This document shows, one piece after another, positions 58,738 through 64,000 of a stretch of 64,000 nucleotides of DNA. The notes beneath the pieces were generated by a model. That model was not told the DNA's origin, did not search any database, and worked only from the letters and a program-made list of their open reading frames with translations. Source of the stretch: JAMQPK01 sp963761975. Its GTDB lineage: Bacteria; Acidobacteriota; Vicinamibacteria; Vicinamibacterales; JAMQPK01. The stretch lies in NCBI GenBank assembly GCA_963761975.1, contig CAVXIR010000002.1, forward strand, positions 682,001-746,000, in the 5' to 3' direction. The translations under genes were made by a program, and so were the position numbers. Position 1 is the first letter of the stretch. Every line of letters begins with the position of its first letter.

Positions 58738-59280
58738 ATGTCGCTCCTGAAGGTCGCCCGGATGGGCCATCCCGTCCTGCGTTCGCGCGCGCGCGAGATC
58801 GAGCGTGCGGAGCTGAAGCACCCGTCAATGCAAAAGCTCATCGACGACATGATCGACACCATGCACGAATACCACGGGGTGGGCCTGGCGGCGCCGCAGA
58901 TACACGAGGGATTGCGTATTTTCGTGGCGGCGATCGGACCTCAGAACGAGGAGCCGATATCGCCGGGCGATGAACCGATGGTCTTCATCAACCCGGTCAT
59001 CACTCCGGTCGGCAACGAGGTGATCGAAGACTGGGAAGGCTGCCTTAGTATCCCAGACATCAGGGGCCGTGTGCCGCGGGCACGTTCCATCAATGTGAGC
59101 GCGCTGGATCGCACAGGAGGACGGATCGACATCACCTCGCACGATTTTCCGGCGCGCGTGATCCAACACGAGACCGATCACCTGGACGGCGTGCTGTTTT
59201 TCGATCGCATGCGAACGTTCGAATCGCTGGCATTCCTGGACGAATATGCGCGGTATTGGTCGAAGGATCGTGGAGACTGA
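58738..59280 (+). CDS. def: Peptide deformylase
   Basis: 180 residues with all three family motifs: GVGLAAPQIHEG (motif 1), EGCLSIPDIRG with the metal-binding Cys (motif 2) and VIQHETDHLDGVLF (HExxH, motif 3). It removes the formyl group from nascent proteins. ATG 58738 gives the usual N terminus (MSLLKVARMGHPVLRSRA). TACAAT lies 6 nt upstream with no Shine-Dalgarno between, so transcription may begin at the start codon. It is divergent from the lipoprotein gene; a convergent ThyX-like gene follows across a repeat spacer. Confidence 0.93.
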   Translation: MSLLKVARMGHPVLRSRAREIERAELKHPSMQKLIDDMIDTMHEYHGVGLAAPQIHEGLRIFVAAIGPQNEEPISPGDEPMVFINPVITPVGNEVIEDWEGCLSIPDIRGRVPRARSINVSALDRTGGRIDITSHDFPARVIQHETDHLDGVLFFDRMRTFESLAFLDEYARYWSKDRGD

Positions 59281-59285
59281 CGCAC

Positions 59286-59371
59286 CATTCGTAGATTCGC
59301 AGATTCGCAGATTGGTAGATTAAGTACGGATTTCCAATCTCACAATCTTCGAATCTGCCAATCTGCCAGTG
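59286..59371. repeat. AGATTCGC-unit spacer with inverted half
   Basis: The spacer begins TCGTAGATTCGCAGATTCGC AGATTGGTAGATTAAG and then switches to the complement (TCCAATCTCACAATCTTCG, AATCTGCCAATCTGCC). It is the same direct-then-inverted layout as at 12.5 and 33.9 kb, but with different units. It lies between two convergent genes. Confidence 0.75.
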
Positions 59372-60973
59372 CTATTGTCGAGTTTCCCGTTTCCGCTCCG
59401 CCGCCCGTTCCGCCTTCAGCCTCTCGAGTTCCACTTCTGAGTGATCCGTGAATGTCATGGCCTCGGCGATGACGCGATGGCCGGCGTGTTCGGCGATGAG
59501 CGTGTGCATCGCCTGGCAGACGCGGCGGTAGGCAGGATGGCCCTGTGGTGCGGTGCGCAGCTCGATGAGGTGCATCGCCTCGCGCGCGTTCATGTCCATG
59601 TAAAACCGTATGCGGTAGGCCATCGAAACCGCGTAGGGTGCGACGGCCGACAGCCCTGACACGTGGAGCGCTTCGTGGAGCTCCGCCGATGCGTCCATCA
59701 CATCTGTCCAGTCGCTGTGGGCGCCCGCAGCCTCGATGGCGTCGGGTTCGACATAGCCGTGCAGCGACCCCAGCGGCTGCCATTCAAGGGTCAACAGCCG
59801 GTGGCGCTGCAAGTCGCGGAACGCGCCGTAGTCTGCCAGGACGTCGAAGCGATAGGCCGTCCGTTCGAACGCCCGTCCGGGCTTGTGCCGCCGATTTCCG
59901 CGTCGGCCGACGTACGCTCGCAGGACCGCCGCGCGATCGTCCGGCGACATCCGCCGCGCGACATCAAACAGTTGATCGTCCGGCAAATCCGATACCGCAT
60001 ACAGCGCCGCTGCGACCACCTTAATCTCACCGTCAGGATCGAAGTCGGTGAGTGTCACCTCGGGACGGGACTCTCGTTCCACGTCGGCAAGGAGATCTCC
60101 GGCGACGCTTTCGATTGCCGTCTTGGTTTCGGCGAGATACTGCGTCCAGCGGCCGCCACGTTCCGGTTGATCGACGCGGGTGAGAAATGCGGGAATCACC
60201 TTCCGCAGCTCGGTCAAGATCAGATCGGCAAACTCCTGACACTCGCCGAGCGGATTGCCACGCATGCGGAGGAGAAGCGCCTCATATGCCTGACCCGTTC
60301 CGAACAAGCCGAGGTTCGACTGCACGGCCGCTGGCAACAACCCACGAAGCGTATCGAGCGCCTTGGCGCGAATGGCCGCGCGATAAACGGCTTCGCTGTC
60401 AGCCTGATCCTTCGGAAACCGCGCCCGGAAATAGGCCTGCATCGGCTCGAACCAGCGCGCATAGATCTCGAATGTGCGATCGAGTGTCGCTTCATAGCGA
60501 GCCAGAAGCGGCGTGCCTTTGAGCTCCGTCGGCACGTAGTACTTCCAGCGGCCGCCCGGCCGATCCGTATAGGGAACGTATCGCGTCGACTGCTCGAGGT
60601 ACGCCATCAGGCGACCCCATTCGAGCACTTTCGTCAGGATGTTCGACACACCCTCACAGGCAAGATGAACGCCGCCGAGTTGCGCCACCGAATCATCTCC
60701 GTAATCGGCAAACACCTTTGCGTACAGCTTCTCGGCGCGTTCCAGGCCGACCGTGCTTGCGGACACCGGCCCGCCCTGCACGTCTTTGAGAAATTCGTCG
60801 AGAAACAATCGGCGCAGCGATTTCGCCGATCGGGAATAGCGTGCGAACAGTGCGCCTTTCACGGTTTCCGGCAGGTGGGTCAGCGCGAAAACGGGACCGT
60901 CGAGGTTGGAGAAGTAGGGCGCGAGGGCGCGTTGTTCATCGGGCGTGAATTCGGACACGGCGCCAGAGTACAC
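59372..60973 (-). CDS. Tandem ThyX-like protein (two Thy1-like halves)
   Basis: 533 residues, twice the length of ThyX (about 220-250). The C-terminal half has the nucleotide/FAD motif of flavin-dependent thymidylate synthase as FRDLQRHRLLTLEWQPLG (RHR). The N-terminal half keeps the surrounding pattern (EWGRLMAYLEQSTRYVPYTD), but the RHR arginines and His are gone. The ends of both halves show the helical ThyX core (VPTELKG; DMNAREAMHLIELRTAPQGH PAYR). A duplication with one catalytic-type and one degenerate half is the simplest view; activity is not shown. The start is GTG 60973, with GTG 60958 as an alternative. Confidence 0.75.
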   Translation of the reverse strand: MYSGAVSEFTPDEQRALAPYFSNLDGPVFALTHLPETVKGALFARYSRSAKSLRRLFLDEFLKDVQGGPVSASTVGLERAEKLYAKVFADYGDDSVAQLGGVHLACEGVSNILTKVLEWGRLMAYLEQSTRYVPYTDRPGGRWKYYVPTELKGTPLLARYEATLDRTFEIYARWFEPMQAYFRARFPKDQADSEAVYRAAIRAKALDTLRGLLPAAVQSNLGLFGTGQAYEALLLRMRGNPLGECQEFADLILTELRKVIPAFLTRVDQPERGGRWTQYLAETKTAIESVAGDLLADVERESRPEVTLTDFDPDGEIKVVAAALYAVSDLPDDQLFDVARRMSPDDRAAVLRAYVGRRGNRRHKPGRAFERTAYRFDVLADYGAFRDLQRHRLLTLEWQPLGSLHGYVEPDAIEAAGAHSDWTDVMDASAELHEALHVSGLSAVAPYAVSMAYRIRFYMDMNAREAMHLIELRTAPQGHPAYRRVCQAMHTLIAEHAGHRVIAEAMTFTDHSEVELERLKAERAAERKRETRQ

Positions 60974-60990
60974 TAAGTTCGGCAGAGACG

Positions 60991-61008
60991 GTCCGGCTAA
61001 AGCCGGAC
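60991..61008. repeat. REP-like hairpin GTCCGGCT-AA-AGCCGGAC
   Basis: Perfect 8-bp inverted repeat with a two-base loop, in the divergent gap between the ThyX-like and thioesterase genes. Its GGCTAAAGCC centre resembles that of the elements at 12.9 and 44.8 kb. Confidence 0.55.
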
Positions 61009-61012
61009 ACGA

Positions 61013-61054
61013 CGACTGTTCTACTACGACTGTTCTACTACGACTGTTCTACTG
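61013..61054. repeat. Three tandem 14-bp repeats ending at a start codon
   Basis: CGACTGTTCTACTA is repeated at 61013-61026 and 61027-61040, and as CGACTGTTCTACTG at 61041-61054. The third unit is directly followed by the ATG (61055) of the thioesterase, so it forms the whole region where a ribosome site would be. Confidence 0.9.
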
Positions 61055-61480
61055 ATGCCCGCCTACCGCTTTCGCCACCAGCTTCGCGCACGCTTTCGCG
61101 ATTGCGATCTGTTCGGCCACGTCAACAATGCCGTGTATTTCACCTACATGGAAGAGGCGCGCTGGGCGTACTGGCGCGAACTCACCGGTGATTTTCCGCA
61201 TGGCCGTCTGCCGGGCCTCATCCTCGCGCGGGCTGAGTGCGACTTCATCCGCCCAGTGCAGCCGGGTGAACGGATCGACATCTGGCTGGGCACGACAAAG
61301 ATAGGCCGTACGAGCATGACGATCGATTGCGAAATGCTCGACGAGCACGGTAAAGCCGTCGCCAAAGGCAGAGCCGTGATGGTGGCCTACGACTACGCCG
61401 CGGCGCTACCGGTGCCGGTACCCGATTGGGCCCGGACGCGCATCGAGGAGTACGAGGGTCGGCAGCTTTCCCGCCCATAA
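61055..61480 (+). CDS. Acyl-CoA thioesterase, hotdog fold (YbgC/4HBT type)
   Basis: 141 residues. The signature RFRDCDLFGHVNNAVYFTYM EEAR (about residues 13-36) contains the catalytic-type Asp and the HVNN of the 4-hydroxybenzoyl-CoA thioesterase/YbgC family. The central strand reads ERIDIWLGTTKIGRTSMTID. It would hydrolyse a short or aromatic acyl-CoA in the cytoplasm; the substrate is unknown. Its ATG directly follows three 14-bp tandem repeats and no Shine-Dalgarno is visible, so translation initiation is unusual. It precedes the ABC exporter promoter by 11 nt. Confidence 0.88.
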   Translation: MPAYRFRHQLRARFRDCDLFGHVNNAVYFTYMEEARWAYWRELTGDFPHGRLPGLILARAECDFIRPVQPGERIDIWLGTTKIGRTSMTIDCEMLDEHGKAVAKGRAVMVAYDYAAALPVPVPDWARTRIEEYEGRQLSRP

Positions 61481-61491
61481 CGCCCATCAGT

Positions 61492-61520
61492 TTGACACTT
61501 TGTGAAAATATTCACATAAT
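61492..61520 (+). promoter_or_regulatory. Predicted sigma-70 promoter of the ABC exporter operon
   Basis: Perfect -35 TTGACA (61492-61497), a 17-bp spacer and -10 CATAAT (61515-61520). Transcription would start near 61527, 10 nt before the GTG start of the ATPase gene, so the leader is very short but still holds the GGGAGAG ribosome site. Confidence 0.75.
61501..61516. promoter_or_regulatory. CRP/FNR-type operator overlapping the promoter spacer
   Basis: TGTGAAAATATTCACA matches TGTGA-N6-TCACA, the E. coli CRP consensus, on both half-sites. It sits between -35 and -10 and covers the first two bases of the -10 hexamer, so a bound CRP/FNR-family protein should block polymerase. No such regulator is encoded in the window. 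Confidence 0.6.
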
Positions 61521-61536
61521 CGGGAGAGCTCTCTTC

Positions 61537-62211
61537 GTGATCCTCCTCGACCACGTATCGAAGCACTTCGACGCTCGGCGGCGGGTGACCGCGCTGGAGG
61601 ACATCAATATCGAGATTCCGAAAGGCGAGCTGGTCTCGATCGTCGGTCCGTCCGGCTCCGGCAAATCCACGCTGCTCAACTTGATCGGCGGATTGGACCG
61701 CCCGACCGCGGGCACGATCACCCTCGACGGCCAGCGACTCGACGGCCTGCCAGACGATGGGCTGACGGCCGTGCGCCGGGACAAGCTTGGGTTCATCTTT
61801 CAGTTTTTCAATCTTCTACCGAGCCTCTCGTGCCTCGAGAATGTGGCGCTGCCGCTCCATCTGCGCGGCTGGCCTCGCAACAAGATCAACGAGCGCGCGC
61901 GCGACCTCCTCGAGCTCGTGAAGCTGACTAACCGAGCGGAACACCTTCCCGACGAGCTTTCGGGAGGCGAACGGCAACGCGTCGCGATTGCACGTGCGTT
62001 GTCTGTGTATCCGCCGATTCTCCTGGCCGACGAGCCCACCGGTAACCTCGATACGCAGACCGGGACTGACATCCTCCGGCTCATCAGCGATCTTCACGTC
62101 ACGCTCGGCTCGACGATTCTTGTCGTCACGCACGATATGAGCGTGGCCGAGACCTGCCAGCGAACGATCACCATCCGCGATGGCCGCATTGTCGGCGATG
62201 TGAGGCGTTGA
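61537..62211 (+). CDS. ABC transporter ATP-binding protein (LolD/MacB type)
   Basis: 224 residues from GTG 61537 (GGGAGAG upstream). Walker A is VGPSGSGKSTLLNLIGGLDR, the Q-loop is in LGFIFQFFNLLPSLS, the signature is LSGGERQRVAIARALS, Walker B is PILLADEPTGNLD, and the switch His is in ILVVTHDMS. The Asn-Leu-Asp after Walker B and the overall length fit the LolD/MacB/FtsE class that works with FtsX-like permeases. The next gene encodes such a permease, 4 nt downstream, so they form one exporter. Substrate may be a lipoprotein, peptide or lipid; undecided. Confidence 0.92.
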   Translation: MILLDHVSKHFDARRRVTALEDINIEIPKGELVSIVGPSGSGKSTLLNLIGGLDRPTAGTITLDGQRLDGLPDDGLTAVRRDKLGFIFQFFNLLPSLSCLENVALPLHLRGWPRNKINERARDLLELVKLTNRAEHLPDELSGGERQRVAIARALSVYPPILLADEPTGNLDTQTGTDILRLISDLHVTLGSTILVVTHDMSVAETCQRTITIRDGRIVGDVRR

Positions 62212-62215
62212 AACG

Positions 62216-64000
62216 ATGCGGTTGCTGCGCCTCATCAGCTGGCCGTACCTCAAGAAGCATGCCGTCCGCTCGCTGTTGACGGTCGTTGGCATCGTGCTGG
62301 GTGTCGCCGTGTTCGTCGCCATGCACACCGCCAACGCGGCGGTCTTCTATGCCTTCGAACGCACCGTGGATCGCATCGCGGGCGCCGCGCAGCTGCAAGT
62401 CAGCGCCGGCGAAGCCGGTTTTCCAGAAGAAATTCTCGAGCGCGTGCAGGCCATTCCCGACGTGCAGGTCGCGGTGCCCGTCATCGAAGCGCCGGCCGGC
62501 ACGAATCTGCCGGGACAGGGCAACATTCTGATTCTCGGCGTCGACATGACCGGCGACCGAAGTCTTCGCGAATACGACCTCGAACGCGGTGATGAAGCGG
62601 TCGTGGACGATCCGCTCGTGTTTCTAGCGCAGCCCGATTCGATCATCATCACGGCCGAATTCGCGGCGCGGAACACGCTTGGCGTCGGCGATCGCCTCAC
62701 TCTGTCGACCATGATCGGCGACCGGGCGTTCACCGTGCGCGGCATCATGCGATCGGGCGGGCTGACCAGCGCCTTCGGCGGCAATCTGGCGGTCATGGAT
62801 ATCTATGCGGCGCAACTGGTCTTCGGCCGCGGGCGGCGTTTCGATCGCATCGATCTCAAGCTGAACGACAGCCGCGCGGTCGAAGACGGGCGCGCCGCAA
62901 TTCAGCAAGCCCTGGGCGTAGGGTTCGACGTCGAGCCGCCGGCATCCCGCGGCCAGCAGCTCGAATCGACGCTTGCGGTGTACGCCATTTCGATGAATGT
63001 CTCCAGCCTGTTTGCACTGTTCATCGGCATGTTCATCATCTACAACTCGTTCTCGATTGCCGTGACGCAGCGGCGGTCGGAGATCGGGATCCTTCGAGCG
63101 CTCGGTGCTCCACGGCGCCAGATTCGAAACCTGTTCCTCTTCGAGAGTGCGCTGAGCGGCCTTCTCGGCTCGATTGCCGGCATTGCGGTCGGCATTGTGA
63201 TGGCGCGCGGCATGGTGGGATCGATTTCCAACATGCTGGAAGGCATCTATGGAGTGGCCGAACGTGCCGAAGAAGTGTCGGCCGATCCGCGGTTGCTCAG
63301 CCTGGCGATCGCCATCGGCATCGCGATCAGCATGTTGGCCGCATGGCTGCCTGCACGCAGCGCGTCGCGCGTCGATCCCGTGCAGGCGCTGCAGAAAGGC
63401 AAGTATCAGGTGCTGACGGCCGGCGAAAACCGGGCACGCCGCGTGGCTGCCGCCCTGTTGTTGGTCGCGGCGCTCGCCTGCTTGTGGATCGGTTCGTCGT
63501 TCTGGTTTTACGCCGGGTATTTCCTCATCATTCTTGCGGCCCTCTTGCTGGTCCCCACTGTCACGCTCTGGTTTTCGCGAGCGCTGAGGCCGGTGCTGAA
63601 GTGGCTTCGGCCGGTGGAGGGCGCGCTCGCGGCAGACAGCCTGATCCAATCGCCAAGGCGAACGTCTGGCGCCGTAGCCGCGTTGATGCTGTCGCTTGGA
63701 CAGGTCATCGGACTCGGCGGCGTCGGCCGCGAAAGCTACAACTCGATCGTGAATTGGCTCGATACGGCGCTCAATCCAGATCTGTTTGTGACGGGATCGC
63801 AGAACCTCTCCGATCGAACCTTCAGATTTCCGGAGGCGCTGAGGGGAACGATCGCGGAAATTCCAGGCGTCGGAGACGTACAGGCCGTTCGAAGCCTGCG
63901 GACGCACGTCGGCGAACGTCCAGTCATGCTCATCGTCATCGACGCGGCCAGCTTCGAACGCCGCGGCCACCGGCCCACGGTGGCCGAAGATCCTCGAGGA
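62216..64000 (+). CDS. FtsX-like ABC permease, 3' end outside the window
   Basis: 595 codons are visible from ATG 62216 and the frame runs off the window. The N-terminal helix (SLLTVVGIVLGVAVFVAMHT) is followed by a periplasmic MacB-PCD-like domain (about residues 45-255; LGVGDRLTLS, FTVRGIMRSGG). The first FtsX core follows, with helices at about 260-280 (SSLFALFIGMFIIYNSFSIA), 310-330 and 360-380, and the cytoplasmic TQRRSEIGILRALGAPRRQI. Then LPARSASRVDPVQALQKGKY, two more helices, and the start of a second periplasmic domain. This is the large two-FtsX-domain form. It partners the ATPase upstream. Confidence 0.9.
   Translation, partial: MRLLRLISWPYLKKHAVRSLLTVVGIVLGVAVFVAMHTANAAVFYAFERTVDRIAGAAQLQVSAGEAGFPEEILERVQAIPDVQVAVPVIEAPAGTNLPGQGNILILGVDMTGDRSLREYDLERGDEAVVDDPLVFLAQPDSIIITAEFAARNTLGVGDRLTLSTMIGDRAFTVRGIMRSGGLTSAFGGNLAVMDIYAAQLVFGRGRRFDRIDLKLNDSRAVEDGRAAIQQALGVGFDVEPPASRGQQLESTLAVYAISMNVSSLFALFIGMFIIYNSFSIAVTQRRSEIGILRALGAPRRQIRNLFLFESALSGLLGSIAGIAVGIVMARGMVGSISNMLEGIYGVAERAEEVSADPRLLSLAIAIGIAISMLAAWLPARSASRVDPVQALQKGKYQVLTAGENRARRVAAALLLVAALACLWIGSSFWFYAGYFLIILAALLLVPTVTLWFSRALRPVLKWLRPVEGALAADSLIQSPRRTSGAVAALMLSLGQVIGLGGVGRESYNSIVNWLDTALNPDLFVTGSQNLSDRTFRFPEALRGTIAEIPGVGDVQAVRSLRTHVGERPVMLIVIDAASFERRGHRPTVAEDPRG

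Noticed and set aside
59663..60976. Plus-strand open frame of 437 codons
   Set aside because: Exact antisense of the ThyX-like gene, which has clear family motifs; this frame has none.
62624..63970. Minus-strand open frame of 448 codons
   Set aside because: Antisense to the FtsX-like permease, whose frame runs open from 62216 to the end with proper helices and motifs.

Overview
Organism. The window is high-GC, densely coded bacterial DNA with divergent strand blocks, many ATGA-type overlaps and many lipoprotein or Sec-exported proteins. The tandem array of carboxypeptidase-regulatory-domain proteins, the VWFA-related protein, the DUF885 and PDZ-M28 peptidases, the form II CO-dehydrogenase-like cluster and the MauG/MbnH-like cytochrome together suggest an Acidobacteriota chromosome, most like Vicinamibacteria. 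This is inferred from gene content only; there is no rRNA or other phylogenetic marker I can use. I saw no tRNA, rRNA, CRISPR array or intact insertion sequence.

Layout. 0-1.3 kb: an edge-truncated MerR-type HTH protein, a Uma2-like nuclease and a lone bacterial-microcompartment shell protein. 1.3-8.4 kb: four tandem exported paralogues with carboxypeptidase-regulatory-like domains, one of them frameshifted. 8.4-16.6 kb: a glutamate-semialdehyde-type aldehyde dehydrogenase, an amidohydrolase homologue that has lost its metal ligands, a rhodanese, and a coxS-coxL-coxM set. 16.6-23.1 kb: an Eco57I/PglX-like DNA methylase overlapping an SNF2 helicase (a possible defence pair), then an Smr protein and QueF. 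23.3-30.8 kb: an HU-like protein, then a signalling and peptide region. 30.9-36.2 kb: E3, E2, lipB, a membrane protein and an ECF sigma factor. 36.3-44.8 kb: peptidases, an LDH/MDH-like protein, a di-haem cytochrome, TPR proteins and a VWA protein. 45-51.5 kb: an SDR, a pseudokinase, an MBL hydrolase, an FHA protein, a nucleophile-less hydrolase, YgfZ, MutT and a short MutY. 51.5-61 kb: a cobalamin adenosyltransferase, hpnCDE-thiI, FBP aldolase, peptide deformylase and a duplicated ThyX-like protein. 61-64 kb: a thioesterase and an ABC exporter with a visible promoter and a CRP-like site; the permease runs off the window.

The most interesting locus is 24.0-30.7 kb, read on the minus strand. 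It holds an NtrC-type sigma-54 activator; a spacer with three 18-bp palindromes exactly 51 bp apart and a good -24/-12 promoter; a radical SAM/SPASM maturase; and, 12 nt after the maturase stop, an unlisted 33-codon gene for a probable RiPP precursor with a lysine-rich leader and a Tyr-Cys-Pro-Trp core. After a strong hairpin come a lipoprotein solute-binding protein and a CACHE-HAMP histidine kinase, overlapping by ATGA. I infer a sigma-54-controlled modified-peptide system that may sense its own or another peptide. The binding protein (four frame breaks) and the kinase (one) are broken as read, so the sensing arm is either decayed or badly sequenced.

Two other themes recur. Several full-length proteins have lost catalytic residues (amidohydrolase, kinase, alpha/beta hydrolase, LDH/MDH-like), which suggests retained pseudoenzymes. 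Many intergenic spacers are built from short tandem units followed by their inverted complement, or from REP-like hairpins, some of which supply the stop codon of the preceding gene.
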